DNA of 64,000 bases from Manihot esculenta (GCF_001659605.2 NC_035172.2:19097051-19161050), one strand, 5' to 3'; positions 42,622-56,041 are shown, counted from the first letter of the stretch. The notes: generated by a model not told the origin, from the letters alone. Program-made: numbers and translations.

Positions 42622-44189
42622 TGATAGAGCCAAAATTAGACCCATTTTCTATGTTTATATTTATGTCAATTTACACATTTTCTACCTAACTTTGTGGTTT
42701 TTGTCTTATTTTGTAGGAAATGGAGCAAAATGGTAATTTGGCTAAAATGGCCTTAATTCTGCCCAAAAGACAGCAAAAGAGAATAAGCATGGTTTGCCCA
42801 ACTTGATTGCCCAAGCCAAGGAGAAGCTGAGATAAAGAGGAAAAAGTGATAAAGTATGTTGTCCAGACTGTTTGCCCAAACAGCACTGGGCAAACAGCAA
42901 AGAAAGTCAGAAACAGAGCATATGCAGCCAACAGTGATCCCAGACAGCCTGTTTGCCCAAACAGCGTCGGGCAAACAGCACCAGCAGGCAAAAAACCAGC
43001 AGAATCTGTCAAACTTGCTGACCAAGTCAACACGAATCCCCACGCACTCCAAACACGTGGGACAGCTCAGAAACACCTATTTACACCTCAGCACACTCTC
43101 CTACATATTCAGGAAGCCAAGAAATAAAAAGACAAGAATGCCCTCCAAGAATTCAAGACTAAATAGGAAAAAAAGTCCCAAACTAAAAAGGAAAATTAGG
43201 GCAGCCTCTTCACCTATAAAAAGGCATGCAAACCAGCAAAGAAGACATCCTGGAATTCGGGGGACTATCCTTGGATCAAGACACCTACGGCAGAAGCTGC
43301 ACCAGCAGCTGCGCCCTTGCGCCAGCCCTTCTTCTTCCTTTTTCTTGTTTTCTTTCTTTTCTTTTATGTTAGTTTCAGCCATGAGTGGCTGAAACCCTTT
43401 TGCTAGTTGAAGAATAAGGTGAAACTTTGGTTGTTCATGGATTGTGAGATCTGAACCTTTGTGTTAATCTTTTATTAATCAATATTTATGCAATTTTGTG
43501 CTTAATTAATTGTTGCCTTGTTATCTTAATCAAATTGGCCTATTGATTATTGATTGCAAAGTTATAAATCTGTTTGTTTGGATAATTCTTAGTCCGTAAT
43601 TGCTGGAATTGTTCACACACAAGAACACTTGGTGTAAAAAACCAAGAAATTGCATAATCTAGCAATATCACCATGCTTATGGGTAGCTAGAATTAGGTCT
43701 CTCTTTCTCTTAATGCAATCAACAATTGTTTGTTGCCTATGGCCCAAGGACGTTCCTTGGCAATTTGTTGATTAGTGATTGACTAGAGGACGTTCCCTAA
43801 TTGATCTAAGCTTAAGGAGGGATTTGGTTGGTGAGAAGCTTCTTCCACCTCCTAAACTAATTTATTGAACCTAATAAAAGAATCTTTTGTGTCAATGATC
43901 AATCCCAACAACTAAAGTGGATCCAATTCTTCAACTAGGCTTTTCTCATTATTGATTTCCCTTTACTTTATTACTTGCTTTACTTGCTTGCTTTCAATTC
44001 TAGTTTAGACATCAAATCTTCAAAACCCCCAATTTTACTTTTATTGTCTCTTTATTTACTTGGTCTTGATAAGAAGAATAAATAGTATTGATTCCCTGTG
44101 GATACGATCCCTTTGCCACTGTCTACAAGTTATTAAATTGTTGGTAACCAAAAGGGTTATTTTTGACCGGCCTCGACAACCGCGAGTCA
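42622..44189 (+). repeat. Element B 3' LTR
   Basis: 1568 bp, TGATAGAGCC to GCGAGTCA, followed by GTAGC. It has palindromes around 42868-42900 and 42950-42978 and a TATA box at 43215-43221. The uninterrupted copy shows the K target site as CACTGGGCAAACAG. Confidence 0.92.
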
Positions 44190-44194
44190 GTAGC

Positions 44195-44220
44195 GGTCCG
44201 ATTTTTTTTGGGCTGTTACA
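44195..44220 (+). repeat. Element E 5' LTR, terminal 26 bp
   Basis: After the GTAGC duplication the LTR continues GGTCCG, a T run and GGGCTGTTACA. It is followed three bases later by the primer site, proving it is the end of E's LTR. Confidence 0.85.
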
Positions 44221-44223
44221 AAA

Positions 44224-44241
44224 TGGTATCAGAGCCCTAGG
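44224..44241 (+). other. Primer binding site, tRNA-iMet (element E)
   Basis: TGGTATCAGAGCCCTAGG, three bases after the LTR. Confidence 0.9.
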
Positions 44242-44483
44242 TTCACATGGTCGGACCTATAGTGTGTCGGGCTCATAGAGGGTATAGAAGGGCAAGCACA
44301 ATAGGAGAGATCATGTCCACTAGGATAGGATGTGGAGTCCTGTCTTGTATGATGATGTGAAATGCCATGATAATATGCAGGTGCATTAATGTTATGCTAT
44401 GTATGTGAGGTAGGTTCATGTGTTTCCACATGAACAGTATGATGCTAATGTTTATGTGATATGTTATGCTTTCAGAAGTCAAG

Positions 44484-44800
44484 ATGAGAGGAACTCATCG
44501 ATCTGCTAGATTGACTGGAGCTCCGCCAGAGAATGAGGGCATGGACGCCCATCCCCCTGCTCTGCAGAGGGCAAGATCTTGTAGAACAAGCAGAGAAGGT
44601 ACATCAAGGGACCCTAGAAGGTCTTTTGAGGCAAGTCGAAGGAGATCAGTTCACGGTAGTATGTCAGCAGATGTGATGGGAGCAGAGGAGGATAACCAGA
44701 GAAGAGATAGCAGTTTGGGCGTGAGTAGGTCAGAAGAGGATATGGGAGAGTCCCAAGGAGGCACTCAGGCCTCGGGCTTTGTTCCACCACAGTATACACC
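44484..44800 (+). pseudogene. Element E gag, 5' part
   Basis: It begins MRGTHRSARLTG, right after the conserved TTATGCTTTCAG|AAGTCAAG acceptor sequence (ending at 44475). It encodes the basic N-terminus and the [10 protein letters not shown] segment and is cut by C in the Tyr/Pro-rich stretch. The frame resumes exactly at 61385 if one ACACC duplication is counted. Confidence 0.85.
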
Positions 44801-45949
44801 TGACTCGCGGTTGTCGAGGCCGGTCAAAAATAACCCTTTTGGTTACCAACAATTTTATAACTTGTAGACAGTGGCAAAGGGATCGTATCCACAGGGAATC
44901 AATACTATTTATTCTTCTTATCAAGACCAAGTAAATAAAGAAACAATAAAAGTAAATTGGGGGGTTTTGAGGTTTGATGTCTAAACTAGAATTGAAAGCA
45001 AGCAAGTAAAGCAAATAATAAAGTAAAGAGGAAATCAATAATGAGAAAAGCCTAGTTGAAGAAATTGGATTCACTTTAGTTGTTGGGATTGATCATTGAC
45101 ACAAAAGTTCTCTTATTAGATTCAATAAATTAGTTTAGGAGGTGGAAGAAGCTTCTCACCAACCAAATCCCTCCTTAAGCTTAGATCAATTAGGGAACGT
45201 CCTCTAATCAATCACTAATCAACAAATTGCCAAGGAACGTCCTTGGGCCAAAGGCAACAAACAATTGTTGATTGCATTAAGAGAAAGAGAGACCTAATTC
45301 TAGCTACCCAAACGTATGGTGATATTGCTAGATTATGCAATTTCTTGGTTTTTACCCCAAGTGTTCTTGTGTTTGAATAACTCCAGCAATTACGGACTGA
45401 AAATTATCCAAACAAACAGATTTATTACCTTGCAATTCAAGATTCAATGGGCCCTATTGATCTAAAACAGCAAAGCAACAATGAATTAAGCACAAAATTG
45501 CATAAATACTGATTAATAAAAGAATAACATAAAGGTTCAGATCTCACAATCCATGAACAACCAAAGTTTCACCTTATTCTTCAACTAGCAAAAGGGTTTC
45601 AGCCACTCATGGCTGAAACTAACATAAAAGAAAAGAAAGAAAACAAGAAAATAAAGAAAGAATGGCCGGAGGGGCCTGATGGTGTGGGGCGCTGCTGGTG
45701 CAGCTTCCTGGTGGTCCAAGAGTTGATTCCAAGATGCCTTCTTTGCTAGTTTGCATGCCCTTTTATAGGTGAAGAGGCTGCCCTAAGTTTCCTTTTTAGT
45801 TTGGGACTCTTTTTCCTATTTAGTCTTGAATTCTTGGAGGGCAATTGTGTCTTTTTGATTCTTGGCTTCCTAAATATGTAGGAGAGTGTGCTGAGGTATA
45901 ATTAGGTGTTTCTGAGCTGTCCCATGTGTTTGGAGTGCGTGGAGATTCG
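44801..45949 (-). repeat. Element C 3' LTR, U5-side part
   Basis: It starts in plus coordinates with TGACTCGCGG (complement of CCGCGAGTCA) and runs to the D insertion in ATTCG. A minus-strand TATA box is at 45761-45767. Confidence 0.9.
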
Positions 45950-48107
45950 TGTAACGCCCCGGAAAACCGGACCGCTACCGGCGCTAGGATCCGGGTCGAC
46001 TTAAGGCCGCCGGGACCCGTAGCAAGCCTGACATATAACCTGTAAACCTGTATAATCCCATACATGATCAACAACATGCATAAAAATTAAAACTTTTCTT
46101 CATACATACTGTCATCAACTAACTCAACCTGTGCATACTCTGAGCATGTACATAACATAGTCCCTCCGTGGGATCTCATCAAGCCTTAAAGGCAAAACAA
46201 CCTGTGTTGAGTTAGTTTACATAAACATCATAACATAAGATCATGTATATACCAAGGGATTAACAATACATTATGGTCAAGCACAACTCTATCCTCAATA
46301 ACCTCATTACATAACATCCTGAATATTTTTACATTTCATCATAATACCATTGTCATGTCCACAAACTAACTATTACATACACATGACTTTTTCTCTTCTT
46401 GCCTTCTCTATCTATCCCGTACCTGCAAACCTGGGGGTTAGGGGAGAGGGGTGAGCTAGATGCCCAGTGAGCAGAACGAATAAAAAAAAATATTTAAAAC
46501 ATGCTATCATGAAATGCGTCACTGCACAAACAAATCACACCACGGATGGACTGATTCAAAAATCCCTCAACTCCATGCCTGGCCCTATTATGGGCACCAC
46601 AGGACTTTGTATTCGGAGTTATTGCCCGGCCCTATTATGGGCACCACAGGACTTCGTATTCAGAAGGCTAATGAATCATCCTAATGTCCATCCACTGTCA
46701 TCTATCACAGCAATACAATGCGGCATAGTCGTGAATTCTAATGCAAACAACCTATAATATGATCATGATGCATGAAACATGATAAAAGCATTTCATTTCT
46801 TATTTAAAAGGTTAAGTTTAGTTCCACTCACCTCTGGCTGACTCTGACAAACTCTGTAGCAGTTGGCTCACTGCTGGGGTCCTTGGTTCCTCGGGTCCGA
46901 ACCTACACAGGTGGACTCCAATGAGGGACCAAACACACAAAAACATAACTCTAATATATTCCCCAAAAACCCCCTAAAACATCCTGAAAATATCGCATAG
47001 AGATATGCATGGGGTGGCTGAACAGGGCACTTTCGGCGGCACCTTCGGCGGCCGAAAGCCCTGGGCAGAGACGAAACTCAGGCAGGTTCGGCGGCACCTT
47101 CGGCGGCCGAAAGTCCCAGACAGAGACGAAAGTCTCTTTTCGGGGGCAACTTCGGCAGCCGAAAGGCCTGCCTCCCCAGCCATGTTCGGCGGCCGAAAGT
47201 GCCTTCGGCTGCCGAACCTGGTTTCTGCCAAAGGGCAGAAACTTGGCTCCTTTGTGCATTTTCGCCTCCAAACCCACAAATCATGCATACCACTCAACCA
47301 CAACATGCATACAAGCTCCTAGGGGCCTCAAACAAGCATATACCCCAACTACAACATTTCAAACATACTCAAACATGCCACATTGCTCAAAAATCCCATA
47401 AAACCTAACATTTACTTAAAAACTCATACAACCCTATACATGCCATTCTACCCCATAAAATCACTTAAAACTTACTTAAAACACATGAGGAGCTTAAGAT
47501 CGGCTCTTACCTCTTGAAGATCGAGAGGGAGACGACCTAAACTTGGAGATCCAAGCAAATGAGCTCCTGAGTTCCCAAAGCTCCAAAACTTGGTTTAAAA
47601 GCTCAAAACCTTCAATGCAAGCTTAAAACTCAAGAAAAATGGTAGAGATTTGGAGGAAGAACACAAGAGTTGAAAAAGGAAGGTTGGAAGCTTGCTGTGG
47701 CCGAAAATGGGAGAAAGCTCGCCCATTTCGGCTAAGTGCCCCATTTATAGGTGGCTGGCCAGGCCACGTTCGGGGGCCGAATGTGCCTCCGCATCCATGC
47801 AATGTTCGGCGGCCGAACTTGACTTTCGGCGGCCGAACCTGGACTTCCCTCACTTCATGCTTTCGGGGGCCTAACGTGCCTCCAAAACGCATGCATGTTC
47901 GGCGGCCGAACTTGTCTTTCGGCGGCCGAACCTGGGTTCTCCTCCTATGACTTTTCATGCAAAAACTCATTTAATTTCATACTTAAAATCATAAAACACA
48001 TTAAAACATTTTTATAAAACATGGTTCTACCCTTCTAGAGGTCTCCGACATCCGAGGTTCCACCGGACGGTAGGAATTCCGATACCGGAGTCTAGCCGGG
48101 TATTACA
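45950..48107 (-). repeat. Element D 3' LTR
   Basis: TGTAACGCCC to GGGTATTACA. Palindrome clusters at about 47030-47215 and 47812-47929, minus-strand TATA box at 47743-47749, two-copy tandem repeat at about 46568-46665. Confidence 0.92.
46568..46665. repeat. Two tandem units of about 47 bp in element D LTR
   Basis: Each unit contains GGCCCTATTATGGGCACCAC followed by AGGACTT and GTATTC. They occupy the same LTR position as the three-copy array of K but have a different sequence. They recur at about 54080-54170. Confidence 0.8.
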
Positions 48108-48121
48108 TTCTCCCCCCCTTA
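48108..48121 (-). other. Element D polypurine tract
   Basis: The minus strand reads TAAGGGGGGGAGAA immediately before the LTR start. Confidence 0.85.
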
Positions 48122-48204
48122 AGAACATTCGTCCCCGAATGTTCCTCAACTAGTACATGCATATCATGAAACGTAACACATATAGAACACATAGATACTA
48201 ACCT

Positions 48205-51200
48205 CTAAAAGAGATGGGGATACTGTTGGAGCATGGACTCCCGTGTCTCCCAAGTGCATTCTTCCAAGTTGTGGTGGTTCCACAGGACTTTCACCATCGG
48301 GATTTCCTTGTTTCTTAACTTTCTGATCTGGGTGTCTATGATCCGCACTGGCTGTTCAACATAGGTGAGATCCTCCGGGACCTCTACATCAGGCTCACTA
48401 AGAACCTTGCTCGGATCTGACACAAACTTCCTCAACATTGAAACATGGAAAACCGGATGGATTCTCTCCATCGAAGCAGGTAAATCCAGCTTGTACGACA
48501 TATTCCCAATCTTTTGCAAGATTTCAAAGGGTCCGATGTATCGCGGAGCCAGCTTACCTTTCTTCCCGAACCGAACCACTCCTTTCATTGGAGACACCTT
48601 AAGCAATACCAGATCCCCCTCCTGGAACTCTACTAGTCTTCTGCGGATGTCTGCATAACTCTTCTGTCTGCTTGCAGCAGTCTTGATTCTTTCTCTGACT
48701 AAGGGTACCACTCTGCTGGTGATCTCTACTAGCTCAGGCCCTGCCAAGGCCTTTTCTCCAACTTCCTCCCAGCAAACAGGTGACCTGCACTTCCTTCCAT
48801 ATAAAGCTTCATATGGAGCCATCCCGATGCTAGCATGATGGCTGTTATTGTAGGCAAACTCCACCAAAGGTAGATGCTGCCTCCAAGAACCGCCAAAGTC
48901 CAGCATACACATTCTTAGCATATCTTCTATGGTCTGGATGGTCCTCTCTGACTGTCCGTCTGTCTGTGGATGGAAGGCAGTGCTAAAATCCAATCTAGTA
49001 CCCATGGCATTCTGCAGACTCCGCCAAAATCTGGAGGTGAACTGGGGCCCTCTATCTGATACTATTGAAACAGGAACCCCATGCAGTCTGACTATCTCAT
49101 CAACGTACACCTGCGCCAACTTGTCCACAGAATAGCCACTCCTGACAGGGATGAAGTGAGCAGATTTGGTGAGTCTGTCCACAATCACCCATATGGAGTC
49201 CAATCTGTTGGACGTCGCCGGTAACCCCACTACGAAGTCCATAGCTATATTTTCCCATTTCCACTCTGGAATAGGTAGCGGGTTAAGCATTCCAGCCGGC
49301 TTCTGATGTTCCAGCTTCACCCTCTGACATACTTTGCAGGCTGACACAAACTGTGCCACTTCTCTCTTCATAGCTGGCCACCAGTAAACTTTCTTCAGAT
49401 CTCGATACATCTTGGTGGCTCCGGGGTGAATGTTGTATCTTGCATTATGAGCCTCCCTCATAATGTCTCCCTTTAGCCCAATGTCATCTGGTACACATAA
49501 ACGACTCCCATAGCGGAGGATCCCCTTATTGTCGAATCTGAACTCACTGTCCTTGCCTGACTGAACCGTCCTGGCAATCTTCACTAACTCTGGGTCCTCA
49601 TGCTGTTTCTGAGCCACCTGCTCCAGAAATACGGGTGTCACTTTCATCTGAGCAATCAAGACACCTGTACCAGACAACTCCAACTGTAGACCTTCTTCAA
49701 TGAGCTTGTAAAACTCCTTCACCACTGGTCTCCTCTCTGCCGTGAAGTGGGATAGACTGCCTAGTGACTTCCGGCTTAGGGCGTCTGCCACGACATTCGC
49801 CTTACCCGGATGATACTGGATCTTGCAATCATAGTCACTCAGCAACTCTACCCATCTCCTCTGTCTCAAATTCAAATCCCTCTGACTCAAGATGTACTGT
49901 AAGCTTTTATGATCTGTGAAGATCTCACATTTTACCCCATAGAGGTAATGTCTCCACATCTTGAGTGCAAAGATTACTGCTGCCATCTCAAGGTCATGTG
50001 TGGGGTAATTCAACTCATGCTTCTTTAGCTGCCTAGACGCATAAGCAATCACCCTCTCATTCTGCATAAGCACACAACCGAGTCCCACACGGGACGCATC
50101 GCAAAAGACTGTAAAGTCCTCACCACTAGATGGCAGAGCTAAAACTGGTGCTGAAGTCAATCTCTTCTTGAGCTCTTCAAAACTCTCCTCGCACTGGTCG
50201 GTCCACAGAAACTTCTGATTCTTCCTGGTTAGTCTGGTCAGAGGTGCTGCTATCTTTGAGAAGTCCTGAACGAATCTCCTGTAGTAACCTGCCAAACCCA
50301 AGAAACTCCTGATCTCTGTCACTGAAGTGGGTCTAGGCCAGTTAGCTACAGTCTCTGTCTTCTTGGGGTCTACCTCTATCCCGTTCTCTGACACTACGTG
50401 CCCCAAGAACGAAATGCTCCTCAGCTAGAACTCACATTTAGAGAACTTGGCATACAAGCCATGTTCTCTCAAAGTCTGCAAGACCAACCGCAGATGATGG
50501 GCATGCTCATCTGCATTCCTGGAATACACTAAGATATCATCTATGAAGACAATAACAAAGTGATCCAGGTACTGGCTAAACACTCTATTCATGAGGTCCA
50601 TGAATGCTGCAGGGGCGTTAGTTAACCCGAACGGCATCACAAGGAACTCAAAATGCCCATATCTAGTCCTGAAAGCTGTCTTTGGTACGTCCTCTTCCCT
50701 GATCCTCAACTGATGGTATCCCGATCTCAGATCTATTTTGGAGAAACAACCCGCTCCTGCTAGCTGGTCGAATAGATCGTCGATCCTTGGCAATGGGTAC
50801 TTGTTCTTGGTAGTGACTTTGTTCAACTGCCTGTAGTCGATACAAAGTCTAAGGGACCCATCCTTCTTTCTCACAAACAAGACTGGAGCGCCCCAGGGTG
50901 AGGTACTCGGTCGGATGAAGCCCTTGTCTACCAGCTCCTGTAACTGCTCCTTCAACTCTTTCAATTCTGCTGGCGCCATCCTGTAGGGAGGGATAGAGAT
51001 CGGTCGGGTTCCAGGCATCAGTTCTATCTCGAACTCTATCTCCCTAGCAGGTGGTAAACCTGGCAGTTCGTCCGGGAACACATCTAAGAACTCTCTAACC
51101 ACTGGCACCGAGGCGGGCTCTCGAACCTGACTATTAAGCTCTCTCACATGAGCCAAATACCCCTGACATCCCTTCCTAAGCAACCTACGAGCCTGAAGAG

Positions 51201-53184
51201 CTGAGATCATACCTCTAGGTGTACCCCTCCTGTCTCCTCTGAAGACGACCTCTGATCCATCCTGACCTCTGAACCTGACTACCTTGTCCCTGCAGTCCAA
51301 GGTAGCACCATGGGTAGATAACCAGTCCATCCCTAGAATGACGTCAAAGTCTGTCAAATCTAGAACCACAAGGTCGGCGGACATGCATCTTCCCTCAACA
51401 AACACAGGACTACACTGACAGACTGACTCTGCCACTGATGGATCACACTTGGGTCCACTGACCCAGAGAGGACACTCTAACTCAGAGATCATCAACCCCA
51501 ACCTCTGGACGGCTCTAGGAGCAATAAATGAATGAGATGCACCCGGGTCCATTAATGCATATACATCCGAACAACCTATGATGAGATTACCTGCCACCAC
51601 GGTGTTGGATGCGTCTGCCTCCTGTTGTGTCATTGTGAAGATCCGTGCTGGGGCTGATGGACCTTCACCTCTGAAACCCGCTGAAGAAGAGGCTGCTCCT
51701 CTCCCTCTGCCTCTGCCACTGGCCTGAGTCATGGCTGGAGCTGCTGGCTGCGCTACACTGCCTGAAGCTGTATGCTGGGACTGAGCCATCGGGGCCGCTC
51801 TTGGACAGTCTCGAGCTATATGCCCCTCCTGACCACATCTGAAGCAAGCGTTCGTCCCAAACCGACATGCTCCCTTGTGTGGTTTACCACACCTTGAACA
51901 ATTTGGAATATCCGCACCAGAGCTTGAGCCACTCCCAAATCCCAGACTGGACTTAACTTTGTTCCAGAACTTGTTCTTCTTACCCTTGGGTTTACCCCAT
52001 CTCTTACTGCCTGAAGTTGCTGCACTCAAGGTAGAGGGATCTAACCTTCCTCCACCCGGAGTTTTAGAACCAGAAGCTTGTGCCACTGTCTGTTTAACTG
52101 TCCCCTGAACGATGGCACTAGCCTCCATTCTCCTAGCCATGTCTACTATGGCATGAAAACTCTCTCTATCTGCTGACTGTACCAAGGAGGAATACCTGGG
52201 GTGAAGCTTCATGATATACCTCCTCGACTTCTTCTGGTCTGTATTAAGGTCTTGCCCTGCAAATGGCAGCAACTCCATAAACCTGTCAGTATATTCGTCT
52301 ACACTCATGTCATCAGTCTGCCTCAACTGCTCGAATTCTATCATCTTCAATTCTCTTGAACTATCAGGGAAAGCCCATCCTGCAAATTCATTTGCAAACT
52401 CTTCCCAAGTCATGCTGTCAACTCTCGGGTTCACATAATTCTTGAACCACTCTCGTGCCTTCTTGCACTTTAGTGTGAACCCAGCCATCTGAATGGCTCT
52501 GCTATCATCTGCCCCTATCTCATCTGTAATTGTCTTGACCCGCTCCAAATACACGAACGGATCATCACCAGTTTCAAACTGGGGAGCACCCAACTTCATA
52601 TAGTCTGTCATCTTGACCTTGCTCCCACTGGCTGAGCTAGGTCTAGGTGGCTGAACAACTGGGGCTGCTGGTTCTGCAGGTGGTGGAGGTGGTGCAACAT
52701 TTTCTGGATTTGGATAGTAGGGTGGAGGTGGATACATCGGGCACTGAGAGTACGGTGGGTAGTATGGTGGGTATGGCATCTGTGTGGGATAAGGGGTGAA
52801 ACTAGGGTAATCCGATGTACCTCCCATCGAATACCCGGAATGTTGTGAGAAATGTGGGTAGTGAGGTGGCTGTACAAATCCCGAGGCCTGAGTGCCTCCT
52901 TGGGACTCTCCCATTCCTTCTTCTGACATATTGACTCCCAAACTGCCATCCCTCCTCTGTTCTACGTCCATATCATCCCCCATATCCTCTGACAATCCTC
53001 CCTGAACTGTTCCTCTGACTGATCTGCTCCTACCCAGATCCAGAGACCTTCTAGGGTCTCTTGCTACTCTGTCCCTGTTGGACCTGCTAGACATTGCCCT
53101 AGGCAATGCTGGAGGACGGGCGCTCATGCCCTCATCCTCAGGTGGTACTCCAGTCAATCTTGCTGATCGACGAGTTCCTCTCAT
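48205..53184 (-). pseudogene. Gag-pol of chromovirus D, one nonsense codon
   Basis: It has the same domain order as K. The ATG at 53184 ([10 protein letters not shown]) lies eight bases after a TTTTTCAG acceptor sequence. Gag, the [14 protein letters not shown] knuckle, protease DPGASHSF, and reverse transcriptase through FIDDILVYS are open to 50425-50427. There TGG in the KCEFWLRS motif has become TAG. Downstream the frame is open to the end and carries the end of RT, RNase H ([10 protein letters not shown]), integrase HHCC and DDE blocks, GPF and the chromodomain ([16 protein letters not shown]). The stop truncates RT after the catalytic FIDD, so full Pol could be made only by readthrough. 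I saw no other frame-breaking lesion. Confidence 0.92.
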
Positions 53185-53192
53185 CCTGTTTT

Positions 53193-55016
53193 CTGAAAAA
53201 CAGTGCACATAGCATAAACATTAGCAACATACGGTTCATGTGGGTACACATGAACCTTCGTCACATACATCACATATCATAGCATATCATTAATGCACAT
53301 GCATATTATCATGGCATTTCACATCATCATACAAGACAGGACTCCCCATCCTATCCTAGTGGACATGATCTTTCCTATTGTGCTTGACCTTCTATAACCT
53401 CTATGAGTCCAACACTCTAGGTCCGACCATATGAACCTAGGGCTCTGATACCATTCTGTAACGCCCCAGAAAACCGGACCGCTACCGGCGCTAGGATTCT
53501 GGTCGACTTAAGGCCGCCGGGACCCGTAGCAAGCCTGACATATAACCTGTAAACCTGTATAATCCCATACATGATCAACAACATGCATAAAAATTAAAAC
53601 TTTTCTTCATACATACTGTCATCAACTAACTCAACCTGTGCATACTCTGAGCATGTACATAACATAGTCCCTCCGTGGGATCTCATCAAGCCTTAAAGGC
53701 AAAACAACCTGTGTTGAGTTAGTTTACATAAACATCATAACATAAGATCATGTATATACCAAGGGATTAACAATACATTATGGTCAAGCACAACTCTATC
53801 CTCAATAACCTCATTACATAACATCCTGAATATTTTTACATTTCATCATAATACCATTGTCATGTCCACAAACTAACTATTACATACACATGACTTTTTC
53901 TCTTCTTGCCTTCTCTATCTATCCCGTACCTGCAAACCTGGGGGTTAGGGGAGAGGGGTGAGCTAGATGCCCAGTGAGCAGAACGAATAAAAAAAATATT
54001 TAAAACATGCTATCATGAAATGCGTCACTGCACAAACAAATCACACCACGGATGGACTGATTCAAAAATCCCTCAACTCCATGCCTGGCCCTATTATGGG
54101 CACCACAGGACTTCGTATTCGGAGTTATTGCCCGACCCTATTATGGGCACCACAGGACTTCGTATTCAGAAGGCTAATGAATCATCCTAATGTCCATCCA
54201 CTGTCATCTATCACAGCAATACAATGCGGCATAGTCGTGAATTCTAATGCAAACAACCTATAATATGATCATGATGCATGAAACATGATAAAAGCATTTC
54301 ATTTCTTATTTAAAAGGTTAAGTTTAGTTCCACTCACCTCTGGCTGACTCTGACAAACTCTGTAGCAGTTGGCTCACTGCTGGGGTCCTTGGTTCCTCGG
54401 GTCCGAACCTACACAGGTGGACTCCAATGAGGGACCAAACACACAAAAACATAACTCTAATATATTCCCCAAAAACCCCCTAAAACATCCTGAAAATATC
54501 GCATAGAGATATGCATGGGGTGGCTGAACAGGGCACTTTCGGCGGCACCTTCGGCGGCCGAAAGCCCTGGGCAGAGACGAAACTCAGGCAGGTTCGGCGG
54601 CACCTTCGGCGGCCGAAAATCCCAGACAGAGACGAAAGTCTCTTTTCAGGGGCAACTTCGGCAGCCGAAAGGCCTGCCTCCCCAGCCATGTTTGGCGGCC
54701 GAAAGTGCCTTCGGCTGCCGAACCTGGTTTCTGCCAAAGGGCAGAAACTTGGCTCCTTTGTGCATTTTCGCCTCCAAACCCACAAATCATGCATACCACT
54801 CAACCACAACATGCATACAAGCTCCTAGGGGCCTCAAACAAGCATATACCCCAACTACAACATTTCAAACATACTCAAACATGCCACATTGCTCAAAAAT
54901 CCCATAAAACCTAACATTTACTTAAAAACTCATACAACCCTATACATGCCATTCTACCCCATAAAATCACTTAAAACTTACTTAAAACACATGAGGAGCT
55001 TAAGATCGGCCCTTAC
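53193..55016 (-). other. Candidate leader intron of element D
   Basis: Donor CTTCAAGAG|GTAAGGG (GT starting at 55016, minus strand) and acceptor CTGTTTTTCAG|AAAACAGG ending at 53193, just before the gag ATG. Same arrangement as in K. Confidence 0.42.
53436..53453 (-). other. Primer binding site, tRNA-iMet (element D)
   Basis: The minus strand reads TGGTATCAGAGCCCTAGG, three bases from the LTR. Confidence 0.9.
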
Positions 55017-55613
55017 CTCTTGAAGATCGAGAGGGAGACGACCTAAACTTGGAGATCCAAGCAAATGAGCTCCTGAGTTCCCAAAGCTCCAAAACTTGGT
55101 TTAAAAGCTCAAAACCTTCAATGCAAGCTTAAAACTCAAGAAAAATGGTAGAGATTTGGAGGAAGAACACAAGAGTTGAAAAAGGAAGGTTGGAAGCTTG
55201 CTGTGGCCGAAAATGGGAGAAAGCTCGCCCATTTCGGCTAAGTGCCCCATTTATAGGTGGCTGGCCAGGCCACGTTCGGGGGCCGAATGTGCCTCCGCAT
55301 CCATGCAATGTTCGGCGGCCGAACTTGACTTTCGGTGTCCGAACCTGGACTTCCCTCACTTCATGCTTTCGGGGGCCTAACGTGCCTCCAAAACGCATGC
55401 ATGTTCGGCGGCCGAACTTGTCTTTCGGCGGCCGAACCTGGGTTCTCCTCCTATGACTTTTCATGCAAAAACTCATTTAATTTCATACTTAAAATCATAA
55501 AACACATTAAAACATTTTTATAAAACATGGTTCTACCCTTCTAGAGGTCTCCGACATCCGAGGTTCCACCGGACAGTAGGAATTCCGATACCGGAGTCTA
55601 GCCGGGTATTACA
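53457..55613 (-). repeat. Element D 5' LTR
   Basis: 2157 bp. TATA box at 55249-55255 (minus strand). Two of its palindromes carry mutations relative to the 3' LTR (TTTGGCGG near 54690 and TTCGGTGTCCGAA near 55332). Confidence 0.92.
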
Positions 55614-55618
55614 ATTCG

Positions 55619-56026
55619 TGTTGACTTGGTCAGCAAGTTTGACAGATTCTGCTGGTTTTCTGTCTGCTGGTGCTGTTTGCCCAGTGCTGTTTGGGCAAAC
55701 AGGCTGTCTGGGATCACTGTTGTCTGCACTTGCTCTGTTTCTGTCTTGCTCCGCTGTTTGCCCAAACACTCTTGGGCAAACAGTCTGCTCAGTCAGCTAT
55801 CGATTTTCCTCTTCATCTCAGCTTCACTTTGGTTTGGGCAAACAAGTTGGGCAAACCATGCTTGTGCAGTTTTGCTCTCTTTTGGGCAGATTTAAGGCCA
55901 TTTCTGCCAAATTACCGTTTTACTCCATTTTCTACAAAATAAGATAAAAACCACAAAATTAGGTAGAAAATGTGTAAATTGACATAAATAACAATATAGA
56001 AAATGGGTCTAAATTTGGCTCTATCA
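55619..56026 (-). repeat. Element C 3' LTR, U3-side part
   Basis: It continues C's LTR past D and ends in GGCTCTATCA (complement of TGATAGAGCC). It contains a cluster of TTTGGGCAAAC palindromes (about 55674-55785). Confidence 0.9.
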
Positions 56027-56041
56027 AATACCCCCACACCT
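56027..56041 (-). other. Element C polypurine tract
   Basis: The minus strand reads AGGTGTGGGGGTATT immediately before the LTR start. Confidence 0.85.

Larger units (their letters stand above)
27408..44189 (+). mobile_element. Element B: Athila-like non-autonomous LTR retrotransposon
   Basis: 5' LTR 27408-27677 plus 37561-38858 (1568 bp after removing K), tRNA-Asp primer site, ORF1, ORF2, long 3' region, polypurine tract and 3' LTR 42622-44189 (1568 bp). Target duplications GTAGC at 27403-27407 and 44190-44194. The LTRs differ at about four positions by eye (for example A/G near 37574 versus 42904 and near 37750 versus 43090), so the insertion is young although the element has no pol. It presumably moved using proteins of an Athila-type relative. 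Confidence 0.92.
45950..55613 (-). mobile_element. Element D: nearly intact Tekay-like chromovirus
   Basis: 9664 bp with LTRs of 2158 and 2157 bp, target duplications ATTCG (45945-45949 and 55614-55618), primer site, polypurine tract and a gag-pol frame broken only by one TAG. By eye the LTRs differ at about a dozen sites, almost all transitions, so it is older than K. It lies in the same orientation as its host C, in U3 of C's 3' LTR. Confidence 0.94.

Noticed and set aside
42856..43392. 178-codon plus-strand ORF in B's 3' LTR (also 37555-38061 in the 5' LTR)
   Set aside because: It lies wholly inside the LTR across the TATA box and expected start site. The opposite strand is also open, and the corresponding region of C is not open in the same way.
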